From positions 40,804 through 104,803 of the forward strand of contig NW_026970702.1 of the NCBI RefSeq assembly GCF_963678635.1: DNA of 64,000 nt, written 5' to 3'. The translations under genes and the position numbers were made by a program. This document shows positions 14,301 to 27,869 of this stretch, piece after piece. This stretch comes from Symsagittifera roscoffensis (lineage: Eukaryota > Xenacoelomorpha > Acoela > Convolutidae). Under the pieces are notes generated by a model that saw only the letters and a list, made by a program, of their open reading frames with translations, did no database searches and was not told where the DNA came from. Position 1 is the stretch's first letter; every line of letters begins with the position of its first letter.

Positions 14301-15508
14301 AAATGGTCGTGCCACACCCAGTTTCAAACTCGTTTTCAAATGGTCGGTAGACATCCGGTTAAACATTCGTTTTCAATCGGTCGGGACACACTCGGTTGCC
14401 CACTCGTTTTCAAATGGTCGGGACACATCCGGTTATACACTCGTTTTCAAAAAGTTTGGACACCCGGTTACACTTTTGTTTTCAAACGGTTTGGTCACAG
14501 CCGCTTACACACTCGTTTTCAAATGATAGGGACACATCCGGTTACACACTCGTTTTCAAAAGGTTGGGACATCCGGTACTCGTTTGTTTTCAATTAGTCG
14601 GGACACACCCAGTTACACTCTCGTTTTCGATTGGTCGGAACAAATCCGGTTATACACTCGTTTTCAAAAAACCCGGACATCCGGTTACACATTCGTTTTC
14701 AAACGCTTTGGGAACACTCGGTTACAAGCTCGTTTTCGAATGGTCGTGCCACACTCAGTTTCACACTTGATTTCAAATGGTCGGGAAACACGCGTTTACA
14801 CACTCGTTTTCAAACGCTTTGGGAACACTCGGTTACAAGTTCGTTTTCCATTGATCCTGCCACACCCAGTTTCAAACTCGTTTTCAAATGTTTGGTAGAT
14901 ATCCGGTTCAACATTCGTTTTCAATCGGTCGGAACACACTCGGTTGCCCACTCGTTTTCAATTGGTCGGAAAACATCCGGTTAAACACTCGTTTTCAAAA
15001 AGATCGGACACCCGGTTACACTTTTGTTTTCAAACGGTTTGGTCACACCCGCTTACACACTCGTTTTCAAATGATAGGGACACATCCGGTTACACACTCG
15101 TTTTCAAAAGGTTGGGACATCCGGTACTCGTTTGTTTTCATTTAGTCGGGACACGCCCAGTTACACACTCAAATTCAAATGGTTGGGATACATGCGGTTA
15201 CACACTCGTTTTCAAATGGTTGGGAAACACGCGGTTACACACTCGTTTTGTAATGGTCGGGACACACCAGGTTACTTATTCGTTTTCAAACGGTTTGGTC
15301 ACAGCCGGTTACCCACTCGTTTTCAATTGATCGGGACACATCCTGTTACACACTCGTTTTCAATCGGTCGGGACACACTCGGTTACCCACTCGTTTTCAA
15401 ATTGTCGGGACACATCTGGTTATACACTCGTTTTCAAAAAAATTGGACATCAGGTTACACATTCGTTTTAAAACGGTTTGGAAACACTCGGTTACAAGCT
15501 CGTTTTTG
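11364..15508 (+). repeat. 4,145-bp tandem duplication, copy 2
   Basis: Near-identical partner of 7,225-11,363. The junction at 11,364-11,367 (AATG) lies inside a chimeric monomer. Bases to its left (CTCGTTTTTG) match the end of copy 2 at about 15,499-15,508. Bases to its right (ATAGGGAC) match the start of copy 1 at 7,229. That is the product expected of unequal exchange between two misaligned monomers. Confidence 0.93.
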
Positions 15509-15749
15509 AATGGTCATGCCACACTCAGTTTCACACTTGTTTTCAAATGGTCCGGAAACACGCGGTTACACACTCGTTTTCAAACGCTTTGGGAACACTC
15601 GGTTAAAAGCTCGTTTTCGAATGGTCCTGCCACACCCAGTTTCAAACTCGTTTTCAAATGGTCGGTAGACATCCGGTTAAACATTCGTTTTCAATCGGTC
15701 GGGACACACTCGGTTGCCCATTCGTTTTCAAATGGTCGGGACACATCCG

Positions 15750-18250
15750 GTTATACACTCGATTTCAAAAAGTTCGGACACCCGGTTACACTTTTGTTTT
15801 CAAACGGTTTGGTCACACCCGCTTGCACACTCGTTTTCAAATGATAGGGACACATCCAGTTACCCACTCGTTTTCAAAAGGTTGGGACATCCGGTACTCG
15901 TTTGTTTTCATTTAGTCGGGACACACCCAGTTACACACTCAATTTCAAATGGTTGGGATACACGCGGTTACACACTCGTTTTCAAATGGTTGGGAAACAC
16001 GCGGTTACACACTCGTTTTGTAATGGTCGGGACACACCAGGTTACTTATTCGTTTTCAAACGGTTTGGTCACAGCCGGTTACCCACTCGTTTTCAATTGA
16101 TCGGGACACATCCGGTTACACACTCGTTTTCAATCGGTCGGGACACACTCGGTTACCAACTCGTTTTCAAATTGTCGGGACACATCTGGTTATTCACTCG
16201 TTTTCAAAAAATTCGGACATCAGGTTACACATTCATTTTAAAACAGTTTGGAAACACTCGGATACAAGATCGTTTTCAGTTGGTCGGGCCACACTCAGTT
16301 TAACAATTGTTTTCAAATGATCGGGAAACACCGGTTACACACTCGTTTCAAACGGCTGGGACACACTCGGTTACACGGTCGTTTTTAAATGTCCGGGACA
16401 CACTCAGTTACACCCTCGTTTTCAAATGATCGTGCCACACTCAGTTTCACACTTGTTTTCAAATGATCGGGAAACAAGCGGTTATACACTCGTTTTCAAA
16501 TAGCTGGGACACACTAGGTTTCACGGTCGTTTTTAATTGTCCATGACACACCCGGTTACACACTCGTTTTCAAATGGTTGTGCCACACCCAGTCTCAAAC
16601 TCTTTTTCAAATTGTCAGTAGACATCCGGTTAAACATTCGTTTTCAATCGGTCAGGACACACGGTTATATACGCGTTTTCAAATGGTTTGATCACACCCG
16701 GTTACACACCCGTTTTCAAATGATCGGCACACAGCCGGTTAAACACTCGTTTTCATTTAGTCGGGACACACCTAGTTACCAACTCGTTATTAAATTGTTG
16801 ATACACACCCGGTTACACACTCAATTTCAAATGGTCGGGAAATGCGGTTTTACAGTCGTTGTCAAATGGTCGTGCCACACTCAGTTTCACACTTGTTTTC
16901 AAATGGTCGGGAAACACGCGGTTACACACTCGTTTTCAAATGGCTGGGACACACTCGGTTACTTGGTCGTTTTTAAATGTCCGTGACACACCCGGTTACA
17001 CACTCGTTTTCGAATGGTCGTGCCACACCCCGTTTCAAAATCGTTTTCAAATGGTCGGTAGACATCCGGTTGGACATTTGTTTTCAATCGGTCGGGACAC
17101 ACTCGGTTACCCACTCGTTTTCAAATGGTCGGGACACATCCGGTTATACACTCGTTTTCAAAAAGTTCGCACACCCGGTTACACATTCGTTTTCAAACGG
17201 TTTAGTCACACCCGGTTACACACTCGTTTTCAAATGATAGGGACACATCCGGTTACACACTCGTTTTCAAAAGGTTGGGACACACGGTACTTGTTTTCAT
17301 TTAGTCGGGACACACTCAGTTTCACACTCGTTTTCAAATGATTGGGACACACTCGGTTTCACGGTCGTTTTTAATTGTCCGTGACACATCCGGTTACTTA
17401 CTCGTTTTCAAATGGTCGTGCCACACCCAGTCTCAAACTGGTTTTCAAATGGTCGGTAGACATCCGGTTGATCATTCGTTTTCAATCGGTCAGGACACAC
17501 GGTTATATACGCGTTTTCAAATGGTTTGATCACACCCGGTTACACACTCGTTTTCAAATGATCGACACACAGCCGATTAAACACTCGTTTTCATTTAATC
17601 GGGACAAACCTAGTTACCAACTCGTTTTTCAAATTGCTGATACACACCCGTTTACACACTCAATTTCAAATGGTCGGGAAACACGCGGTTTTACACTCGT
17701 TGTCAAATGGCTGGGACACACTCGGTTACACGGTCGTTTTTAAATGTCCGTGACACACCCGTTTACACACTCGTTTTCAAATGGTCGTGCCACACCCAGT
17801 CTCAAACTGGTTTTCAAATGGTCGGTAGACATCCGGTTGATCATTCGTTTTTAATCAGTCAGGACACACGGTCATATACGCGTTTTCAAATGGTTTGATC
17901 ACACCCGATTAAACACTCGTTTTCATTTAGTCAGGACACACCTAGTTACCAACTCGTTTTTCAAATTGCTGATACACACCCGTTTACACACTCAATTTCA
18001 AATGACCGGGAAACACGCGGTTTTACACTCGTTGTCAAATGGCTGGGACACACTCGGTTACTTGGTCGTTTTTAAATGTCCGTGACACACCCGGTTACAC
18101 ACTCGTTTTCAAATGGTCGTGCCACACCCCGTTTCAAAATCGTTTTGAAATGATCGGTAGACATCCGGTTGAACATTCGTTTTCAATCGGTCGGGACACA
18201 CTCGGTTACCCACTCGTTTTCAAATGGTCGGGACATATCCGGTTACACAC
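15750..18250 (+). repeat. Third, older copy of the 4.9-kb satellite block (left part)
   Basis: The sequence here reappears at an offset of 8,081 bp (then 8,014 and 8,022 bp) at about 23,830-26,270, and again about 4,930 bp further right. Landmarks include the odd run GGCCACACTCAGTTTAACAA near 16,287, 24,368 and 29,298. After about 18,250 the correspondence breaks into shorter rearranged pieces, so only the left part is claimed as one copy. Confidence 0.8.
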
Positions 18251-18255
18251 TCGTT

Positions 18256-18917
18256 TTCAAAAGTTTGGGATAGACGCGTTTACACACTCGTTTTCAAATG
18301 GCTGGGACCCACTCGGTTACACGGTCGTTTTTAAATGTCCGTGACACACCCGGTTACACACTCGTTTTCAAATGGTCGTGCCACACCCAGTCTCAAACTG
18401 GTTTTCAAATGGTCGGTAGACATCCGGTTGATCATTCGTTTTCAATCAGTCAGGACACACGGTCATATACGCGTTTTCAAATGGTTTGATCACACCCGGT
18501 TAAACATTCGTTTTCAAACGGTTTAGTCACACCCGGTTACACACTCGTTTTCAAATGATAGGGACACATCCGGTTACACACTCGTTTTCAAAAGTTTGGG
18601 ATAGACGCGTTTACACACTCGTTTTCAAATGGCTGGGACCCACTCGGTTACACGGTCGTTTTTAAATGTCCGTGACACACCCGGTTACACACTCGTTTTC
18701 AAATGGTCGTGCCACACCCAGTCTCAAACTGGTTTTCAAATGGTCGGTAGACATCCGGTTGATCATTCGTTTTCAATCAGTCAGGACACACGGTCATATA
18801 CGCGTTTTCAAATGGTTTGATCACACCCGATTAAACACTCGTTTTCATTTAGTCGGGACACACCTAGTTACCAACTCGTTTTTCAAATTGCTGATGCACA
18901 CCCGTTTACACACTCAA
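18256..18917 (+). repeat. 331-bp higher-order repeat, two copies
   Basis: A nine-monomer segment beginning CGTTTTCAAAAGTTTGGGAT at 18,256 recurs at 18,587, an offset of 331 bp (9 x 37 minus 2). The copies diverge towards the right end. Both carry the unusual GATAGACGCG monomer, which recurs at about 26,400 and 31,390. Confidence 0.8.
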
Positions 18918-21900
18918 TTTCAAATGGTCGTGCCACACCCCGTTTCAAAATCGTTTTCAAATGGTCGGTAGACATCCGGTTGAACATTCGTTTTCAATCG
19001 GTCGGGACACACTCGGTTACCCACTCGTTTTCAAATGGTCGGGACATATCCGGTTATACACTCGTTTTCAAAAAGTTCGCACACCCGGTTAAACATTCGT
19101 TTTCAAACGGTTTAGTCACACCCGGTTACACACTCGTTGTCAAATGGTCGTGCCACACTCAGTTTCACACTTGTTTTCAAAAGGTCGGGAAACACGCGGT
19201 TACACACTCGTTTTCAAATGGCTGGGACACACTCGGTTACTTGGTCGTTTTTAAATGTCCGTGACACACCCGGTTACACACTCGTTTTCAAATGGTCGTG
19301 CCACACCCCGTTTCAAAATCGTTTTCAAATGGTCGGTAGACATCCGGTTGAACATTCGTTTTCAATCGGTCGGGACACACTCGGTTACCCACTCGTTTTC
19401 AAATGGTCGGGACATATCCGGTTATACACTCGTTTTCAAAAAGTTCGCACATTCGGTTAAACATTCGTTTTCAAACGGTTTAGTCACACCCGGTTACACA
19501 CTCGTTTTCAAATGATAGGGACACATCCGGTTACACACTCGTTTTCAAAAGGTTGGGACACACCCGGTTATACACTCTATTTCAAATGGTTGGGATACAC
19601 GCGTTTACACACTCGTTTTCAAATGACTGGGACACACTCGGTTACACGGTCGTTTTTAAATGTCCGTGACACACCCGGTTACACACTCGTTTTCAAATGG
19701 TCGTGCCACACCCAGTCTCAAACTCGTTTTCAAATGGTCGGTAGACATCCGGTTAAACATTCGTTTTCAATCGGTGAGGACACATCGTTATCTACTCGTT
19801 TTCAAATGATTTGATCATACCCGGTCACACACTCGTTTTCAAATGATTGGCACACCTAGTTACCAACTCGTTTTTTCAAATTGTTGATAAACACCCGGTT
19901 ACACACTCAATTTCAAATGGTCGAGAAACACGCGGTTACACACTCGTTGTCAAATAATCGTGCCACACTCAGTTCCACACTTGTTTTCAAATGGTCGGGA
20001 AACACGCGGTTACACACTCGTTTTCAAATGGCTGGGTCACACTCGGTTACATGGTCGTTTTTTAATATCCTTGACACAGCCGGTTACACACTCGTTTTCA
20101 AATGGTCGTGCCACACCCCCTTTCAAAATCGTTTTCAAATGGTCGGTAGACATCCGGTTGAACATTATTTTTCAATCGGTCGGGACACACTCGGTTACCC
20201 AATCGTTTTCAAATGGTCGGGACACATCCGGTTATACACTCGTTTTCAAAAAGTTTTACACAGTCGTTTTCAAACGGTTTGGTCACAGCCGGTTACCCAC
20301 TCATTTTCAATTGATCGGGACACATCCGGTTACACGCTTGTTTTCAATCGGTCGGGACACACTCGGTTACCCACTCGTTTTCAAATTGTCGCGACACATC
20401 TGGTTATACAATCGTTTTCAAAAAAGTTGGACATCAAATTCTACATTCGTTTTCAAACTGTTTGGAAACACTCGGGTACACACTCAGTTTAACACTTGTT
20501 TTCAAATGGTCGGGAAACACCGGTTACACACTCGTTTTTAAATGGCTGGGACACACTCGGTTACACGATCGTTTTTAAATGTCCAATTCACACTCGGTTA
20601 CACTCTCGTTTTCAAATGATCCTGCCATACTTAGTTTCACACTTGTTTTCAAATGGTCGGGAAACACGCGGTTATACACTCGTTTTCAAATGGCTGGGAC
20701 ACACTCGGTAACATGATCGTTTTTAAATGTCCGTGACACACCCGGTTATACACTCTATTTCAAATGGTTGGGATACACGCGGTTACACATTCGTTTTCAA
20801 ATGATCCTGCCATACTTAGTTTCACACTTGTTTCCAAATGGTCGGGAAACACGCGGTTACACACTCGTTTTCAAATGGCTGGGACACGCTCGGTTACACG
20901 GTCGTTTTTAAATGTCCGTGACACACCCGGTTACACACTCGTTTTCAAATGGTCGTGCCACACCCAGTCTCAAACTCATTTTCAAATGGTCGGTAGACAT
21001 CCGGTTAAACATTCGTTTTCAATCGGTGAGGACACATGGTTATCTACTCGTTTTCAAATGATTTGATCACACCCGGTCACACACTCGTTTTCAAATGATT
21101 GGCACACATCCGGTTAAACACTCGTTTTCTTTTAGTCGGGACACACCTAGTTACCCACTCGTTTTTCAAATTGTTGATACACAACCGGTTACACACTCAA
21201 CTTCAAATGATCGGGAAATAAGCGGTTACACACTCGTTTCCAGATGGCTGGGACACACCGGGTTAGACACTCGTTTTCAATTGGTCGGAACACACCCAGT
21301 CACAAAGCCGTTTCTAAATAGTCGGGTAACAACCGGTTACACACTAGTTTTCAAATGGTCTTGCCACACCCAGTATCACATTCGTTTTCAATTGGTCGGG
21401 ACGCATCAGGTTAAACAATCGTTTTCAATTGGTCGTTACACACCCGGTTATCAACTCGTTTTCAAATGGTCGGGACACATCCGGTTACACACTTGTTTTC
21501 GAAAGGTTAGGACACCCGGCTAAACATTCGTTTTCAAACAGTTTGGTCACACCCGGATACACACTCGTTTTCAAATGATTGGGACACATCCGGTTACATA
21601 TTCTTTTTCATACGGTTTGGTCACAGCCGGTTACCCACTTGTTTTCAATTGATCGGGACACACCTAGTTACCAATTCGTTTTTTCAAATTGTTGATAAAC
21701 ACCCGGTTACACACTCAATTTCAAATGGTCGAGAAACACGCGGTTACACACTCGTTGTCAAATAATCGTGCCACTCTCAGTTCCACACTTGTTTTCAAAT
21801 GGTCGGGAATCACGCGGTTACACACTCGTTTTCAAATGGCTGGGGCACACTCGGTTACATGGTCGTTTTTTAATGTCTTTGACACACCCGTTTACACACT

Positions 21901-22130
21901 CGTTTTCAAATGTTCGTGCCACACCCAGTTTCAATTTCGTTTTCAAATGGTCGGTAAACATCCGGTTAAACATTCTTTTTCAATCGGTCGGGACACACTC
22001 GGTTACCCACTCGTTTTCAAATTGTCGCGGCACATCTGGTTATACACTCGTTTTCAAAAAAATTGGACATCAGATTCTACATTCGTTTTCAAACGGTTTG
22101 GTAACACTTGTTTCCAAATGGTTGGGAAAC

Positions 22131-23384
22131 ACCGGTTAAACACTCGTTTTTAAATGGCTGGGACACACTCGGTTACACGATCGTTTTTAAATGTCCGGTT
22201 CACACTCGGTTACACTCTCGTTTTCAGATGATCCTGCCATACTTAGTTTCACACTTGTTTTCAAATGGTCGGGAAACACGCGGTTATACACTCGTTTTCA
22301 AATGGCTGGAACACACTCGGTTACACGGTCGTTTTTAAATGTCCGTGACACACCCGGTTACACACTCGTTTTCAAATGGTCGTGCCACACCCAGTCTCAA
22401 ACTCATTTTCAAATGGTCGGTAGACATCCGGTTAAACAATCGTTTTCAATCGACCAGGACATACGGTTATATACTCGTTTGCAAATGATTGGCACACAAC
22501 CGGTTAAATACTCGTTTTAATTTAGTCGGGACACACCTAGTTACCCACTCGTTTTTCAAATTGTTGATACACACCCGGTTACACACTCAATTTTAAATGG
22601 TCGAGAAACACGCGGTTACACACTCATTTCCAGATGGTCGGGACACACTGGGTTAGACACTCGTTTTTAAATGGTCGGAACACACCCCGTTTCCCACCCG
22701 TTTCTAAATAGTCGGGTAACAAGCTGTTACACACTCGTTTTCATTTGGTCGGGAAACACCGGTTAAACACTCGTTCTTAAATGGCTGGGACACACTCGGT
22801 TACACGATCGTTTTTAAATGTCCGGTTCACACTCGGTTACACTCTCGTTTTCAGATGATCCTGCCATACTTAGTTTCACACTTGTTTTCAAATGGTCGGG
22901 AAACACGCGGTTATACACTCGTTTTCAAATGGCTGGGACACACTCGGTTACACGGTAGTTTTTAAATGTCCGTGACACACCCGGTTACACACTCGTTTTC
23001 AAATGGTCGTGCCACACCCAGTCTCAAACTCATTTTCAAATGGTCGGTAGACATCCGGTTAAACAATCGTTTTCAATCGACCAGGACATACGGTTATATA
23101 CTCGTTTTCAAATGATTGGCACACAACCGGTTAAATACTCGTTTTAATTTAGTCGGGACACACCTAGTTACCCACTCGTTTTTCAAATTGTTGATACACA
23201 CCCGGTTACACACTCAATTTCAAATGGTCGAGAAACACGCGGTTACACACTCATTTCCAGATGGTCGGGACACACTGGGTTAGACACTCGTTTTTAAATG
23301 GTCGGAACACACCCCGTTTCCCACCCGTTTCTAAATAGTCGGGTAACAAGCTGTTACACACTCGTTTTCATTTGGTCGGGACAC
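22131..23384 (+). repeat. 627-bp higher-order repeat, two copies
   Basis: The segment starting ACCGGTTAAACACTCGTT at 22,131 recurs at 22,758, an offset of 627 bp (17 x 37 minus 2). The second copy passes into the left end of the 4.9-kb duplicated block, so this smaller duplication came first or shares its boundary region. Confidence 0.82.
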
Positions 23385-26300
23385 ACTCGGTTACATACTC
23401 GTTTTTAAATGTTCGGGACACACCCGAATACACACTCATTTTCAAGTCGTCGTGGCACACTCAGTTACCCACTCGTTTTCAAATGGTCGGGACACATCCA
23501 GTTACACACTTGTTTTCGAAAGGTTGGGACACCCGGCTACACATTCGTTTTCAAACGGTTTGGTCACACCCAGTTACATACTCGTTTTCAAAAGATCGGG
23601 ACACATCCGGTTACACATTCGTTTTCAATCGGCCAGGACATACGGTTATATACTCGTTTTCAAATAATTGGCACACAACCGGTTAAATACTCGTTTTAAT
23701 TTAGTCGGGACACACCTAGTTACCCACTCGTTTTTCAAATTGTTGATACACACCCGAGTACACACTCAATTTCAAATGGTCGAGAAACACGCGGTTACAC
23801 ACTCATTTCCAGATGGTCGGGACACATCCGGTTATACACTCGATTTCAAAAAGTTCGGACATCCGGTTACACTTTTGTTTTCAAACGGTTTGGTCACACC
23901 CGCTTACACACTCGTTTTCAAATGATAGGGACACATCCAGTTACCCACTCGTTTTCAAAAGGTTGGGACATCCGGTACTCGTTTGTTTTCATTTAGTCGG
24001 GACACACCCAGTTACACACTCAATTTCAAATGGTTGGGATACACGCGGTTACACACTCGTTTTCAAATGGTTGGGAAACACGCGGTTACACACTCGTTTT
24101 GTAATGGTCGGGACACACCAGGTTACTTATTCGTTTTCAAACGGTTTGGTCACAGCCGGTTACCCACTCGTTTTCAATTGATCGGGACACATCCGGTTAC
24201 ACACTCGTTTTCAATCGGTCGGGACACACTCGGTTACCAACTCGTTTTCAAATTGTCGGGACACATCTGGTTATTCACTCGTTTTCAAAAAATTCGGACA
24301 TCAGGTTACACATTCATTTTAAAACAGTTTGGAAACACTCGGATACAAGATCGTTTTCAGTTGGTCGGGCCACACTCAGTTTAACAATTGTTTTCAAATG
24401 ATCGGGAAACACCGGTTACACACTCGTTTCAAACGGCTGGGACACACTCGGTTACACGGTCGTTTTTAAATGTCCGGGACACACTCAGTTACACCCTCGT
24501 TTTCAAATGATCGTGCCACACTCAGTTTCACACTTGTTTTCAAATGATCGGGAAACAAGCGGTTATACACTCGTTTTCAAATAGCTGGGACACACTAGGT
24601 TTCACGGTCGTTTTTAATTGTCCATGACACACCCGGTTACACACTCGTTTTCAAATGGTCGTGCCACACCCAGTCTCAAACTCTTTTTCAAATTGTCGGT
24701 AGACATCCGGTTAAACATTCGTTTTCAATCGGTCAGGACACACGGTTATATACGCGTTTTCAAATGGTTTGATCACACCCGGTTACACACCCGTTTTCAA
24801 ATGATCGGCACACAGCCGGTTAAACACTCGTTTTCATTTAGTCGGGACACACCTAGTTACCAACTCGTTATTAAATTGTTGATACACACCCGGTTACACA
24901 CTCAATTTCAAATGGTCGGGAAACGCGGTTTTACAGTCGTTGTCAAATGGTCGTGCCACACTCAGTTTCACACTTGTTTTCAAATGGTCGGGAAACACGC
25001 GGTTACACACTCGTTTTCAAATGGCTGGGACACACTCGGTTACTTGGTCGTTTTTAAATGTCCGTGACACACCCGGTTACACACTCGTTTTCAAATGGTC
25101 GTGCCACACCCCGTTTCAAAATCGTTTTCAAATGATCGGTAGACATCCGGTTGGACATTTGTTTTCAATCGGTCGGGACACACTCGGTTACCCACTCGTT
25201 TTCAAATGGTCGGGACACATCCGGTTATACACTCGTTTTCAAAAAGTTCGCACACCCGGTTACACATTCGTTTTCAAACGGTTTAGTCACACCCGGTTAC
25301 ACACTCGTTTTCAAATGATAGGGACACATCCGGTTACACACTCGTTTTCAAATGACTGGGACACACTCGGTTTCACGGTCGTTTTTAATTGTCCGTGACA
25401 CATCCGGTTACTTACTCGTTTTCAAATGGTCGTGCCACACCCAGTCTCAAACTGGTTTTCAAATGGTCGGTAGACATCCGGTTGATCATTCGTTTTCAAT
25501 CGGTCAGGACACACGGTTATATACGCGTTTTCAAATGGTTTGATCACACCCGGTTACACACTCGTTTTCAAATGATCGGCACACAGATGATTAAACACTC
25601 GTTTTCATTTAATCGGGACAAACCTAGTTACCAACTCGTTTTTCAAATTGCTGATACACACCCGTTTACACACTCAATTTCAAATGGTCGGGAAACACGC
25701 GGTTTTACACTCGTTGTCAAATGGCTGGGACACACTCGGTTACACGGTCGTTTTTAAATGTCCGTGACACACCCGTTTACACACTCGTTTTCAAATGGTC
25801 GTGCCACACCCAGTCTCAAACTGGTTTTCAAATGGTCGGTAGACATCCGGTTGATCATTCGTTTTCAATCAGTCAGGACACACGGTCATATACGCGTTTT
25901 CAAATGGTTTGATCACACCCGATTAAACACTCGTTTTCATTTAGTCGGGACACACCTAGTTACCAACTCGTTTTTCAAATTGCTGATACACACCCGTTTA
26001 CACACTCAATTTCTCAATTTCAAATGATCGGGAAACACGCGGTTTTACACTCGTTGTCAAATGGCTGGGACACACTCGGTTACTTGGTCGTTTTTAAATG
26101 TCCGTGACACACCCGGTTACACACTCGTTTTCAAATGGTCGTGCCACACCCCGTTTCAAAATCGTTTTGAAATGGTCGGTAGACATCCGGTTGAACATTC
26201 GTTTTCAATCGGTCGGGACACACTCGGTTACCCACTCGATTTCAAATGGTCGGGAAATATCCTTTTATACACTCGTTTTCAAAAAGTTCGCACACCCGGT

Positions 26301-27869
26301 TAAACATTCGTTTTCAAACGGTTTAGTCACACCCGGTTACACACTCGTTTTCAAATGATAGGGACACATCCGGTTACACACTGGTTTTCAAAAGTTTGGG
26401 ATAGACGCGTTTACACACTCGTTTTCAAATGGCTGGGACCCACTCGGTTACACGGTCGTTTTTAAATGTCCGTGACACACCCGGTTACACACTCGTTTTC
26501 AAATGGTCGTGCCACACCCAGTCTCAAACTGGTTTTCAAATGGTCGGTAGACATCCGGTTGATCATTCGTTTTCAATCAGTCAGGACACACGGTCATATA
26601 CGCGTTTTCAAATGGTTTGATCACACCCGATTAAACACTCGTTTTCATTTAGTCGGGACACACCTAGTTACCAACTCGTTTTTCAAATTGCTGATGCACA
26701 CCCGTTTACACACTCTATTTCAAATGGTCGGGAAACACGCGGTTTTATACTCGTTGTCAAATGGTCGTGCCACACTCAGTTTCACACTTGTTTTCAAAAG
26801 GTCGGGAAACACGCGGTTACACACTCGTTTTCAAATGGCTGGGACACACTCGGTTACTTGGTCGTTTTTAAATGTCCGTGACACACCCGGTTACACACTC
26901 GTTTTCAAATGGTCGTGCCACACCCCGTTTCAAAATCGTTTTCAAATGGTCGGTAGACATCCGGTTGAACATTCGTTTTCAATCGGTCGGGACACACTCG
27001 GTTACCCACTCGTTTTCAAATGGTCGGGACATATCCGGTTATACACTCGTTTTCAAAAAGTTTTACACAGTCGTTTTCAAACGATTTGGTCACACGCGGT
27101 TACAAACTCATTTTCAAATGATTGGCACACATCCGGTTAAACACTCGTTTTCATTTAGTCGGGACACACCTAGTTACCCACTCGTTTTTCAAATTGTTGA
27201 TACACAACCGGTTACACACTCAACTTCAAATGATCGGGAAACAAGCGGTTACACACTCGTTTCCAGATGGCTGGGACACACCGGGTTAGACACTCGTTTT
27301 CAATTGGTCGGAACACACCCAGTCACAAACCCGTTTCTAAATAGTCGGGTAACAACCGGTTACACACTAGTTTTCAAATGGTCTTGCCACACCCAGTATC
27401 ACATTCGTTTTCAATTGGTCGGGACGCACCAGGTTAAACAATCGTTTTCAATTGGTCGGCACACACCCGGTTATCAACTCGTTTTCAAATGGTCGGGACA
27501 CATCCGGTTACACACTTGTTTTCGAAAGGTTAGGACACCGGGCTAAACATTCGTTTTCAAACAGTTTGGTCACACCCGGATACACACTCGTTTTCAAATG
27601 ATTGGGACACATCCGGTTACATATTCTTTTTCATACGGTTTGGTCACAGCCGGTTACCCACTTGTTTTCAATTGATCGGGACACACCTAGTTACCAATTC
27701 GTTTTTTCAAATTGTTGATAAACACCCGGTTACACACTCAATTTCAAATGGTCGAGAAACACGCGGTTACACACTCGTTGTCAAATAATCGTGCCACTCT
27801 CAGTTCCACACTTGTTTTCAAATGGTCGGGAATCACGCGGTTACACACTCGTTTTCAAATGGCTGGGGC
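22940..27869 (+). repeat. 4.93-kb tandem duplication, copy 1
   Basis: Landmarks here recur at offset 4,930 bp up to about 25,330, then at 4,997 bp because this copy lacks a 67-bp piece (nearly two monomers, present near 30,280-30,350). After about 26,010 the offset is 4,989 bp because this copy carries an extra 8 bp, CTCAATTT, in tandem. The two copies are otherwise very similar, with scattered substitutions such as CGCTTACAC near 23,901 against CGCTTGCAC near 28,831. Confidence 0.9.
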
